Below are positions 55,222 to 63,988 of a DNA stretch of 64,000 nucleotides, piece by piece. The stretch is from Stenoxybacter acetivorans DSM 19021. Its GTDB lineage: Bacteria; Pseudomonadota; Gammaproteobacteria; Burkholderiales; Neisseriaceae. The position numbers and the translations under genes were made by a program. Each line of letters begins with the position of its first letter. Positions within the stretch are counted from its first letter, which is position 1. A model generated the notes under the pieces. The model did no database searches, was not told the origin of the DNA, and saw only the letters and a program-made list of their open reading frames with translations. The stretch covers positions 1 to 64,000 of the forward strand of contig NZ_JQKE01000004.1 in NCBI RefSeq assembly GCF_000745895.1. Reading direction: 5' to 3'.

Positions 55222-56376
55222 ATGATTCGCGATCAAGAAACCTTATCAATTTTGCTGGATACCATATCGCGCTTTGTTAAAGAAAGGCTGATACCGGCGG
55301 AAGAAACCGTTGCCGAAACCGATGAAATTCCGGCAGACATTGTTTCTGAAATGAAAGAAATGGGCTTATTTGGTTTGAGCACTCCCGAGGAATACGGCGG
55401 GCTGGGCTTAACCATGGAAGAAGAAGTGATGGTGGGTTTTGAAATCGCCAAAACCTCTCCGTGTTTTCGTTCCCTGATTGGCACCAACAACGGCATCGGT
55501 TCACAAGGCATTATTGTGGACGGCACGGAAGCGCAAAAACAACACTATTTGCCCAAGCTGGCGGCAGGTGAATTGATTGCTTCGTTTGCTTTAACTGAGC
55601 CGGATTCGGGTTCAGATGCCGCTTCGCTGCGCACCACTGCCAAACGAGACGGTGATTTTTATGTGTTAAACGGCACAAAACGCTTCATCACCAATGCGCC
55701 TGAAGCAAGTATATTCACCGTGATGGCGCGAACCAATCCCGAGATTAAGGGTGCGAAAGGCATTACGGCTTTTATCGTAGAACGCGGCACGCCCGGGCTG
55801 ACTGTGGGTAAAGCCGATAAAAAAATGGGACAAAAAGGCGCACACACTGCCGACGTGATTTTTGAAAATTGCCGTGTTCCCGCCGCCAATATCATCGGCG
55901 GACAAGAGGGCGTGGGTTTCGGCACAGCCATGAAAGTGTTGGACAAAGGCAGGCTGCACATTGCTTCTATTTGCACCGGCGCGGCAGAGCGCATGTTAAA
56001 TGATGCCTTGCACTACGCTGTTGAACGCAAGCAATTCGGTAAACCAATTGTTGAATTTCAGCTGATTCAAGCGATGCTGGCAGACAGCAAAGCCGAAATC
56101 TACGCAGCCCGCTCCATGATTTTGGAAGCCGCCCGCAAACGTGATCGCGGTGAATCGGTGTCCACCGAGGCTTCGTGCTGCAAAATGTTTGCATCTGAAA
56201 TGTGCGGACGGGTGGCAGACCGTGCGGTGCAAATTTTCGGCGGTGCGGGTTATATCGCCGAGTATCCGATTGAGCGGTTCTACCGTGATGTGCGTTTATT
56301 CCGCATTTACGAAGGCACCACGCAAATTCAGCAAATCGTGATTGCACGAAACATGGTGAAAGATTTGCAGGCTTAA
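55222..56376 (+). CDS. Acyl-CoA dehydrogenase
   Basis: The 384-residue FAD enzyme oxidises an acyl-CoA to the trans-2-enoyl-CoA and passes electrons to ETF. It has the family segments FALTEPDSGSDAASLRTTAKRDGDFYVLNGTKRFITNA (FAD-binding), ERKQFGKPIVEFQLIQAMLADS and QIFGGAGYIAEYPIERFYRDVRLFRIYEGTTQIQQIVIARNM with the catalytic Glu in the YEGT position. ATG 55222 has AAGGAA upstream. It begins 19 bp after the IclR gene and is followed by a DUS-pair terminator. In the cluster it would act on an activated dicarboxylate such as adipyl-CoA, giving 2,3-dehydroadipyl-CoA; it is not like the decarboxylating glutaryl-CoA dehydrogenase. Confidence 0.9.
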   Translation: MIRDQETLSILLDTISRFVKERLIPAEETVAETDEIPADIVSEMKEMGLFGLSTPEEYGGLGLTMEEEVMVGFEIAKTSPCFRSLIGTNNGIGSQGIIVDGTEAQKQHYLPKLAAGELIASFALTEPDSGSDAASLRTTAKRDGDFYVLNGTKRFITNAPEASIFTVMARTNPEIKGAKGITAFIVERGTPGLTVGKADKKMGQKGAHTADVIFENCRVPAANIIGGQEGVGFGTAMKVLDKGRLHIASICTGAAERMLNDALHYAVERKQFGKPIVEFQLIQAMLADSKAEIYAARSMILEAARKRDRGESVSTEASCCKMFASEMCGRVADRAVQIFGGAGYIAEYPIERFYRDVRLFRIYEGTTQIQQIVIARNMVKDLQA

Positions 56377-56380
56377 TCAC

Positions 56381-56410
56381 AGGCTGCCTGAAAAGGTTTT
56401 CAGGCAGCCT
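56381..56410 (+). terminator. DUS inverted pair after acyl-CoA dehydrogenase
   Basis: AGGCTGCCTGAAAA (56381-56394) and TTTTCAGGCAGCCT (56397-56410) form a 14-bp stem with a two-base loop, followed by TTTT. The rest of the gap to 56728 is A/T-rich and shows no gene; it should hold the promoter of the transporter gene. Confidence 0.85.
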
Positions 56411-56728
56411 TTTATTTCATTTGCCGCTTTGTTTGAAGGAGAAATAACTTCGCGCAAAAATACAACACCAAACCACAGAAATGAAGCAAACGAAAAATCA
56501 AGCAGCCAATGATTTTTCAATTAAGACCAATTTGATAACCAAATGGTTTTAAAAATCATTACTCACGGTATTTATACCCACGTTTTATATGCAAATACAG
56601 CATTGTTATCGTGTTTTGTATTGGTTTTTACACCCGCGGTACCCGATTAAGAAATATATATTTTACGTTTTAGTGTGTTTGACTCAAACAGCCACTGAAA
56701 TATCCAAATAAAAAACAGGAGATAAGTC

Positions 56729-58000
56729 ATGAATACAACCACAGCAACACAACAACAGCCCGGCGGCAAGATTTGGATTGCCGTGTTCATCTTCGGCTTT
56801 TTGGTGCTGATGATGGACGGTGCTGATTTGATGTTTTTGTCTTACAGTCTAACTTCATTGAAAAAAGAATTCGGCTTAGATTCGTCGCAAGTCGGTTCAC
56901 TGGGTACGATTACACTGGTGGGCATGGCAATCGGCGGCATTTACGGCGGCTGGGCGGCAGACCGCTTTGGGCGCGTGAAAACCGTGGTGTGGTGTACGAT
57001 TATTTTCTCGGTAGGCACAGCTGTTTTGGGCGCAACCCAAAGCTATTGGCAGTTTGCCATATTCCGTTTTATTGCCGCTTTGGGTTTGGGTGCAGCGTAT
57101 GTAACTTGTAACACATTGATGGCAGAGTATGTGCCGACAAAATACCGCACCACCGTATTGGGTACCTTGCAGGCGGGTTGGTCGGTCGGTTATTTGGTGG
57201 CAACTCTTCTGGCACGTGCGATTATTCCTGTATATGGCTGGCGTTGGTTGTTTTACATCGCATTGATTCCGGTGGTGCTGGCATTTGCCATGCAGTGGAT
57301 TGTGCCGGAACCGCAGGCTTGGATTGCCGCCAATGCCAAACGGCTGCAGCAAAAAGCGGCGGGGCTTGCCAATCAAGTGGTGGAAAAAACCGAAAATGCC
57401 TACAAAACCATTTTCAGCAACCCTGCTGTGCGTACCATGTTCATCTTGTGGTGTCTTACCGCCGGCTTTTTGCAATTCGGTTATTACGGCATTGCCACTT
57501 GGCTGCCAACCTATTTGGAACAAGAAACCGGCATGGCGTTTAAGACAATGACCGAGTACATGGTGGGCTATTACATTGCCATGATTCTGGGCAAAATCAT
57601 CGCCGGTTGGGTAGCGGATCGCATTGGCAGACGCGCTGTGTATGCGTTTGGCGCAATTGGTGCAGCGGTGTGTATCCCTTTAATCGTGTTGTACAGTACC
57701 CCCGCTAATATTATTTACTTAATGATTGCCTTTGGTTTTGTTTATGGTATTCCCTATGGTGTCAATGCCACTTACATGACCGAAAGTTTTGAGACCCGTA
57801 TTCGCGGTACAGCCGTGGGCGGTGCGTATAACGTGGGGCGTGTGATGGCTGCTGCTGCACCGTTTGTGATCGGTTTTCTTGCTGATAAAGGCATGATAGG
57901 GGTGGGCTTTTTCGTGATGGGCGGTGCATATTTCCTTTGCGGTTTAATCCCTGCCTTGTTTATTAAAGACAAATTGTTTGACCCGCAAAAGTCGAATTGA
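56729..58000 (+). CDS. MFS transporter, aromatic acid/H+ symporter (AAHS) type
   Basis: The 423-residue inner-membrane protein has 12 predicted helices and resembles the AAHS family (PcaK, BenK, MhpT and the dicarboxylate carrier DcaK). Signatures are MDGADLMFLSYSLTSLKKEFGLDSSQVGSLGT in helix 1, where AAHS carriers have a conserved acidic pair, GGIYGGWAADRFGRVKTV after helix 2, and GWVADRIGRRAVYAFG in the second half. GGAG lies upstream of the ATG. It probably brings the acid substrate of this cluster into the cell. Whether that is a dicarboxylate or an aromatic acid cannot be read from sequence alone. Confidence 0.88.
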   Translation: MNTTTATQQQPGGKIWIAVFIFGFLVLMMDGADLMFLSYSLTSLKKEFGLDSSQVGSLGTITLVGMAIGGIYGGWAADRFGRVKTVVWCTIIFSVGTAVLGATQSYWQFAIFRFIAALGLGAAYVTCNTLMAEYVPTKYRTTVLGTLQAGWSVGYLVATLLARAIIPVYGWRWLFYIALIPVVLAFAMQWIVPEPQAWIAANAKRLQQKAAGLANQVVEKTENAYKTIFSNPAVRTMFILWCLTAGFLQFGYYGIATWLPTYLEQETGMAFKTMTEYMVGYYIAMILGKIIAGWVADRIGRRAVYAFGAIGAAVCIPLIVLYSTPANIIYLMIAFGFVYGIPYGVNATYMTESFETRIRGTAVGGAYNVGRVMAAAAPFVIGFLADKGMIGVGFFVMGGAYFLCGLIPALFIKDKLFDPQKSN

Positions 58001-58206
58001 GTGAATTTAATTGGTTGCGGCTGTGTTTCAGGCAGCCTGAAAAGCAGAATGTGTGATTACCGTTGTGTTTGGCAGTCAGTAATCGGCATGATGTTTCAGG
58101 CAGCCTGAAAAACAAAACATGCTGTGGTGTGCATGGCGCACCAATCTGCGGTTTATGCTGCAACTTTTTAGAATTTCAGAATCGGCTGTTCTGCAAAGGA
58201 AACATC

Positions 58207-58992
58207 ATGCAAGAAACAATCAACAGCGTGGTATTAACCGAATACCCTGCTCAATATGTTGCGCTGGTGCGTTTAAATCGCCCTGAAGCCAGAAATGCGT
58301 TGAATAATGAAGTACGCCGGCAATTGGCGCACGTGTTTACTGAATTGAGCGGCAATGCCGACATTCGCGCCATTGTTTTAACCGGCGGCGATGAAGTGTT
58401 TGCGGCAGGTGCAGACATCAAAGACATGACCACTGCCACCACCATCAGTATGTATCAGCGTCATGCCGAACGCTATTGGCAAGCCATAGCCGATTGCCCC
58501 AAGCCGATTATTGCCGCCGTGAACGGCTATGCTTTGGGCGGCGGCTGTGAATTGGCAATGCATGCCGACATCATCATTGCCGGTGAGGGCGCACGGTTTG
58601 GTCAGCCTGAAGTCAAAGTGGGCGTGATGCCGGGCGCGGGCGGGACACAACGCTTAATTCGTGCCGTTGGTAAATTCCAAGCAATGCGCTTGTTGTTTAC
58701 CGGTTGTATGGTTAAAGCACCCGAAGCCTTGCGCATGGGTTTGGTGAGTGAAATGGTTGCCGACGGAGAAACGGTGGCGCGGGCAGTGGAAATGGCACAG
58801 GAAATCGCCAAAATGCCGCCGATTGCCATTGCGCAAATCAAAGAAGTGGTGCTGTCGGGAATGGATTTGCCTTTGGATGCGGCTTTAACCTTGGAGCGCA
58901 AAGCATTTCAGTTGCTGTTTAGCTCACAAGATCAAAAAGAGGGTGCAAACGCATTTGTGGAAAAACGCACCCCGAATTATCAGGGAGAATAA
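58207..58992 (+). CDS. paaF: Enoyl-CoA hydratase (PaaF-like)
   Basis: The crotonase-fold enzyme of 261 residues adds water to a 2,3-enoyl-CoA. It starts QYVALVRLNRPEARNALNNEVRRQLAHVF and has VFAAGADIKDM (oxyanion hole), PIIAAVNGYALGGGCELAMHADIIIAG with the first catalytic Glu region, and ARFGQPEVKVGVMPGAGGTQRLIRAVG with the second. The ATG at 58207 has AAGGA upstream; an earlier start overlaps the DUS. PaaF in phenylacetate breakdown hydrates 2,3-dehydroadipyl-CoA, which fits this cluster. It ends two bases before the PaaH-type gene, so both are co-transcribed. Confidence 0.88.
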   Translation: MQETINSVVLTEYPAQYVALVRLNRPEARNALNNEVRRQLAHVFTELSGNADIRAIVLTGGDEVFAAGADIKDMTTATTISMYQRHAERYWQAIADCPKPIIAAVNGYALGGGCELAMHADIIIAGEGARFGQPEVKVGVMPGAGGTQRLIRAVGKFQAMRLLFTGCMVKAPEALRMGLVSEMVADGETVARAVEMAQEIAKMPPIAIAQIKEVVLSGMDLPLDAALTLERKAFQLLFSSQDQKEGANAFVEKRTPNYQGE

Positions 58993-58994
58993 AC

Positions 58995-60530
58995 ATGGCA
59001 GTCAGCGAAATCAATATGATGGGTATTGTCGGCACCGGCATTATGGGTGCGGGTATTGCCCAAATTGCAGCGCAAGCAGGAATTCATGTGCTGCTGTTTG
59101 ATGCGCGCGAGGGCGGTGCGCAAACGGCGAAAAATAATTTAACCAATACTTTAAATCGGTTGGCTGAAAAAGGGAAAATCACTGCTGAAGCGGCACGGCA
59201 AAGTGCGGCATGTTTGACGGCAGCAGAAAACTTAACTGCTTTATCGCCCTGTGATTTGGTGGTGGAAGCCATTGTTGAAAATTTGGAAGCAAAACGTGAT
59301 TTGGTGCAGCAGCTGGAAGCCATTGTGCGCACTGATGCCATTATCGCGTCCAACACTTCATCGTTGTCGGTAAGCGCGATTGCCGCAGGTATGCAACACC
59401 CTGAACGCATTGCCGGCTTTCACTTTTTTAACCCAGTGCCGCTGATGAAAGTGGTGGAAATCATTCCGGGCATTAAAACCGATATAAGCGTATGCAATAC
59501 CCTGCAAGCCTTGGCGGAAAAAATGGGACACACGGGTGTGCGTGCGCAAGATACCCCGGGCTTTATCGTCAATCACGCAGGGCGTGCTTACGGTACCGAA
59601 GCCTTGAAAATTCTGGGTGAGGGTGTGGCAAGTGTGGGCGACATTGACCGCATTTTGCGCGAAGGCGCGGGCTTTCGCATGGGACCGTTTGAACTCTTGG
59701 ATTTGACCGCTTTAGACGTTTCCCACCCCGCTATGGAATCCATTTACAACCAGTTTTATCAAGACCCGCGCTATCGTCCGCACCCGCGCACCCGCCAAAT
59801 GCTTACGGCAGGTTTACTCGGGCGGAAAACCAATGAGGGTTTCTACCGCTACGATAAAGGCGTGATGCTTAACCCTGCACCGCCGCAGCCTGTTCCCGAA
59901 GTGAACAATATTCCCGCTGTGTGGCTGGGTGCGGAGTGTGATGCAGATCGCGAGCAGCTACGGACTTTGGTGCAAAATGCAGGCGGTGTATTGGACGAGG
60001 GTGCAGCACCGCAACCTGCTTCTGTTTGTTTGCTTGCTGCTTGGGGCGAAGACGCAACCACTGCCGCATTGCGTTATCAGGTAAATCCTGCGCAAACAGT
60101 GTGTATTGATTTGTGGTGCAACCCTGCCAAACACCGCACGTTAATGCTCACCCCAATTACGGCAAAGCACACACGCGATGCTGTGCATGCTTTATTTGCT
60201 CAAGACGGTGTTGGTGTTACGGTGATTCACGATAGCAACGGCTTTGTGGCACAACGTGTTTTGGCAAGCATTGTGAATTTAGCTGCCGACATTGCGCAGC
60301 AACAAATTGCGGGTGTGAAAGACATTGATTTGGCGGTGCGTCTGGGCTTGGGCTACCCGTACGGTCCTTTGGCGTGGGGTGATTTACTGACTGCGCCGCG
60401 TGTTCTAACGGTGTTGACGCACATTTTCGAGGCAAGCAAAGACCCGCGCTATCGCCCCAGCCCGTGGCTGCGCCGCCGTGCTTTATTGGGCATACCGCTG
60501 GTGCAGGAAGAAACGGCGGCAGTTGGGTAG
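58995..60530 (+). CDS. paaH: 3-hydroxyacyl-CoA dehydrogenase, PaaH type
   Basis: The 511-residue NAD enzyme oxidises a 3-hydroxyacyl-CoA to the 3-oxoacyl-CoA. The N-terminal Rossmann domain has MMGIVGTGIMGAGIAQIAAQAG, followed by CDLVVEAIVENLEAKRDLVQQLE and the catalytic His in RIAGFHFFNPVPLMKVVEII. One 3HCDH C-terminal domain (about 190-290, DTPGFIVNHAGRAYGTEALKIL) is followed by a second one (about 400-495, NGFVAQRVLASIVNLAADIAQQQ), the PaaH layout that distinguishes it from short 3-hydroxybutyryl-CoA dehydrogenases. PaaH acts on 3-hydroxyadipyl-CoA. GGGAG lies before the ATG. Confidence 0.9.
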   Translation: MAVSEINMMGIVGTGIMGAGIAQIAAQAGIHVLLFDAREGGAQTAKNNLTNTLNRLAEKGKITAEAARQSAACLTAAENLTALSPCDLVVEAIVENLEAKRDLVQQLEAIVRTDAIIASNTSSLSVSAIAAGMQHPERIAGFHFFNPVPLMKVVEIIPGIKTDISVCNTLQALAEKMGHTGVRAQDTPGFIVNHAGRAYGTEALKILGEGVASVGDIDRILREGAGFRMGPFELLDLTALDVSHPAMESIYNQFYQDPRYRPHPRTRQMLTAGLLGRKTNEGFYRYDKGVMLNPAPPQPVPEVNNIPAVWLGAECDADREQLRTLVQNAGGVLDEGAAPQPASVCLLAAWGEDATTAALRYQVNPAQTVCIDLWCNPAKHRTLMLTPITAKHTRDAVHALFAQDGVGVTVIHDSNGFVAQRVLASIVNLAADIAQQQIAGVKDIDLAVRLGLGYPYGPLAWGDLLTAPRVLTVLTHIFEASKDPRYRPSPWLRRRALLGIPLVQEETAAVG

Positions 60531-60829
60531 TGTTGTTGTTTCAGGCAGCTTTTCATGTCTGCAAAGGCTGTGTTCGCTATTGCAGCGAGAATGCAGCGGT
60601 GCGGTAATTTGCTTCAGAAATGATTGAGCGGTTGCTGATTGTCATTCGCATAGCTGCACAGGTTGCCTGAAAAGATGCCGGTACATGATTCAGCATGTAT
60701 TGCACGGTATGTTACCCCTGAAAACCGTATTCCATTCAATCGGCGGCTTTATCCGAGTGCTGAAGCTAAGGGCAAGATCAACGTGCGGCACCCCTATTTT
60801 TAATCAATTACCTAATTTCGGAGTAAATC
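60531..60829. other. Gap between paaH-type gene and thiolase
   Basis: About 300 bp without a gene. It holds a degenerate uptake sequence at about 60541 and another at 60660 (GTTGCCTGAAAA), each with several mismatches. I see no promoter or terminator; the thiolase may have its own promoter here. Confidence 0.4.
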
Positions 60830-62032
60830 ATGTTAGACGCTTTTATTTATGAGGGTTTGCGCACCCCGTTTGGTCGTCATGCAGGCGCGTTGGCAAGTGT
60901 ACGTGCCGACGATTTGGTGGCGGGCGTGATGCGTCAATTGTTGGATAACAGCCCGTTTCAGGCAGCCGATATTGAAGACGTGATTTTGGGTTCGACCAAT
61001 CAAGCGGGTGAAGACGCACGCAATGTGGCACGCAATGCGTTATTGGTGGCAGGGCTGCCCCATACCACGCCCGGACAAACCGTTAATCGGCTTTGTGCCA
61101 GCGGTTTGGCGGCAGTGATTGATGCGGCACGTGCCATTACTTGCCAAGAGGGTGAATTGTATTTGGCAGGCGGTGTTGAAAGCATGTCGCGCGCACCGTT
61201 TGTCATTGCCAAAGCCGAATCTGCCTACAGCCGTGATATGGTGGTATTTGATTCCACCATCGGCGCACGTTTTCCCAATCCGCGTTTGGTTGCACAATAC
61301 GGCAACGATACCATGCCGCAAACAGGCGATAATGTGGCAAAAGAATACGGTATCAGCCGCGAAGAAGCCGATATTTTTGCCGCTGCCTCGCAAGCCAAGT
61401 ATGAAACGGCGCGTCAAAATGGTTTTTTTGACGGCGAAATTTGTGCCGTGTCTGTGTCCACAGGGAGAAAAACACCGCCCAAACTGATCAGTGAAGACGA
61501 ACATCCTCGCCCCGCTTCTGATTTTGCAGCGTTATCCAAATTAAAACCGCTGTTTGAAGGTGGTGTGGTTACGGCGGGCAATGCTTCGGGCGTAAATGAC
61601 GGCGCGGGTGTATTGTTTATCGGCAACCGCCAAATTGGTGAACGGCGCGGCATTCAACCCATGGCACGTATCTTATCCGCCGCCGCTGCCGGTGTTGAAC
61701 CGCGTATTATGGGCGTGGGACCTGTGGAAGCCATACGCAAGGCCTTGGTTCGAGCGAATTTAACCCTGAACGACATGGATATTATCGAAATAAACGAAGC
61801 CTTTGCGACACAAGTTCTTTCTTGTTTAAAAGGCTTGGGCTTGCCTTTGGACGATGCTCGTGTCAATCCCAACGGCGGTGCAATTGCCGTTGGTCATCCT
61901 TTGGGCGCGTCCGGTGCGCGATTGGCATTGACTGCTACACGGCAATTGCAGCGTACCCAACAACGTTATGCTGTGATTAGTTTGTGTATCGGGGTGGGGC
62001 AAGGTTTGGCGATGGTCATTGAACGGGTTTAA
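60830..62032 (+). CDS. pcaF: Beta-ketoadipyl-CoA thiolase-like acetyl-CoA acyltransferase
   Basis: The 400-residue thiolase cleaves a 3-oxoacyl-CoA with CoA. Catalytic residues are visible: the nucleophile Cys89 (VNRLCASGLAAV), His356 in AVGHPLGASGAR and Cys386 in VISLCIGVGQGLAM. The sequence and exact length resemble PcaF/PaaJ, which split 3-oxoadipyl-CoA into acetyl-CoA and succinyl-CoA (ANQAGEDxRNVAR and GGVESMSRAPFV segments). GGAG lies upstream of the ATG. It ends the CoA-dependent pathway of this block. A general acetyl-CoA acetyltransferase role cannot be excluded by sequence alone. Confidence 0.85.
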   Translation: MLDAFIYEGLRTPFGRHAGALASVRADDLVAGVMRQLLDNSPFQAADIEDVILGSTNQAGEDARNVARNALLVAGLPHTTPGQTVNRLCASGLAAVIDAARAITCQEGELYLAGGVESMSRAPFVIAKAESAYSRDMVVFDSTIGARFPNPRLVAQYGNDTMPQTGDNVAKEYGISREEADIFAAASQAKYETARQNGFFDGEICAVSVSTGRKTPPKLISEDEHPRPASDFAALSKLKPLFEGGVVTAGNASGVNDGAGVLFIGNRQIGERRGIQPMARILSAAAAGVEPRIMGVGPVEAIRKALVRANLTLNDMDIIEINEAFATQVLSCLKGLGLPLDDARVNPNGGAIAVGHPLGASGARLALTATRQLQRTQQRYAVISLCIGVGQGLAMVIERV

Positions 62033-62161
62033 GTGAATGCAATTGTTGGCGCGGCAGACAAAAAAACGGTTTTTTTATCTTTATGTTTGCTGCGCCGCTA
62101 TTCGTTGATTCAAGATTTATCGGTTGCGCAGATAAAGATGTTAAAAAATTTGGATTAGGTA

Positions 62162-62190
62162 TTGACGAGTTAAATGCCTGTCCATATAAT
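62162..62190 (+). promoter_or_regulatory. Sigma-70 promoter of the tRNA pair
   Basis: TTGACG (62162-62167), a 17-bp spacer and TATAAT (62185-62190) form a near-perfect promoter 11 bp before the first tRNA. Confidence 0.88.
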
Positions 62191-62201
62191 GCCGACTTCT
62201 T

Positions 62202-62277
62202 TCCCCGATAGCTCAGTCGGTAGAGCGACGGACTGTTAATCCGCAGGTCCCTGGTTCGAGCCCAGGTCGGGGAGCCA
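62202..62277 (+). tRNA. tRNA-Asn (GTT)
   Basis: A 76-nt cloverleaf with acceptor stem TCCCCGA/TCGGGGA, D-arm GCTCAGTCGGTAGAGC, anticodon GTT at 62235-62237 in the loop CTGTTAA, T-arm CCTGGTTCGAGCCCAGG and an encoded CCA end. Confidence 0.97.
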
Positions 62278-62282
62278 AAATT

Positions 62283-62358
62283 GGGTCGTTAGCTCAGCCG
62301 GTAGAGCAGCGGACTTTTAATCCGTTGGTCGAGCGTTCGAATCGCTCACGACCCACCA
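62283..62358 (+). tRNA. tRNA-Lys (TTT)
   Basis: A 76-nt cloverleaf with acceptor stem GGGTCGT/ACGACCC, D-arm GCTCAGCCGGTAGAGC, anticodon TTT at 62326-62328 in the loop CTTTTAA, T-arm GAGCGTTCGAATCGCTC and an encoded CCA. It follows tRNA-Asn by five bases and shares its promoter. Confidence 0.97.
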
Positions 62359-62364
62359 AATACT

Positions 62365-62401
62365 AAATTAAGCTAATCTGTCGATTAGCTTAATTTTTTT
62401 T
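62365..62401 (+). terminator. Rho-independent terminator after tRNA-Lys
   Basis: AAATTAAGCTAATC and GATTAGCTTAATTT form a 14-bp stem with loop TGTC, followed by a T-run to 62401. Confidence 0.92.
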
Positions 62402-62451
62402 GTATGTTAACCATGTTTATAATTCTTTTTTTGCTCAATTTATAGCTAAAC

Positions 62452-62558
62452 GACTATTTTCTGCACATGGATACAATTTTCATTCTGCTTCCTGCCGTAT
62501 AGGATTTGATTGTTTTGGATTGCTGTGTAATGAAAAAGAATGCAGTTTGGCTGTCAAT
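62452..62558 (+). repeat. Dispersed ~110-bp repeat, copy D
   Basis: CTATTTTCTGCACATGGATA, TTTGATTGTTTTGGATTGC, TGTGTAATGAAAAAGAATG and CAGTTTGGCTGT occur in the same order as in copies A and C. It directly follows the tRNA terminator. An open frame across it (62400-62588) is only the repeat read through. Confidence 0.75.
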
Positions 62559-62639
62559 TCTGATAAGACGAAATTTTATTTGCGTTAAGTCATATGGTTA
62601 AGTGATTTGCGAAGTAAAAATCCATTATTCCATTATAGG

Positions 62640-63185
62640 TATAGGCTTTAATCTCTTCGGGTCATATTCCCCGCCGCTCTGCGGCGTATAATTCGAAAAT
62701 GAGTATATACCGATATAAGAATTATAATGTAATAGTTTTTCTTTACCACTTTGTATTTCCGGAAAAGTATACAGGATAGTGTTAAACGATAATGTTGATT
62801 TGGTATTAAGATAAGTATGTTTGGGAATAAAATTAAGGTACAAGGTCAAATTTTTGGAGATTGGAGCAGATAAAGATCATGTTCATTTTTTGCTTCAGTC
62901 TGTGCCAACGCATAGTATTATGAAATTGGTTACATTGATAAAGAGTTTAACGGCAAAGAAAATATTTAAACGTTGTTCAGATGTTAAAAAAAGGTTATGG
63001 GGCGGAGAATTTTGGAACAATGGTTATTTTGCAAGTGTAGTAAGTTAAGCATGGTGATGAATATATGATAAATCGCTGTGTACAAAAGCAGGGATTAGGG
63101 GATATAAAAACTTTATAATAATAATATACAACTGAAATTATTTTAGCAGATACCTCGCTGCTCTGCGGTGAGGTTATTCATTTAT
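62640..63185 (+). mobile_element. Decayed IS200-type element
   Basis: A Y1-transposase relic is flanked by subterminal hairpins typical of IS200: CGCCGC-TCT-GCGGCG at 62672-62686 on the left and an ACCTCGC..GTGAGGT hairpin around the same GCTCTGCGG core at 63152-63173 on the right. The ends have no terminal inverted repeats, as expected, so the exact limits are uncertain. Confidence 0.75.
62699..63117 (+). pseudogene. IS200-family Y1 transposase, frameshifted
   Basis: ATG 62699 opens MSIYRYKNYNVIVFLYHFVF, the IS200 TnpA N-terminus with the His of the HUH motif displaced in FLYHFVF. A stop at 62777 is bypassed in a second frame (VLNDNVDLVLR), which has an in-frame TAA at 62812. The body follows: IGADKDHVHFLLQSVPTHSIMKLVTLIKSL and KKRLWGGEFWNNGYFASVV. 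The end lies in yet another frame (SKHGDEYMINRCVQKQGLGDIKTL), which needs a one-base change near 63045 and keeps the tyrosine-containing segment. Two frameshifts and one nonsense codon make it inactive by itself. Confidence 0.85.

Positions 63186-63988
<803 letters not shown>

Noticed and set aside
62400-62588. 62-residue frame after the tRNA genes
   Set aside because: It is the dispersed repeat read through; the other copies have stops or shifts in the equivalent frame.
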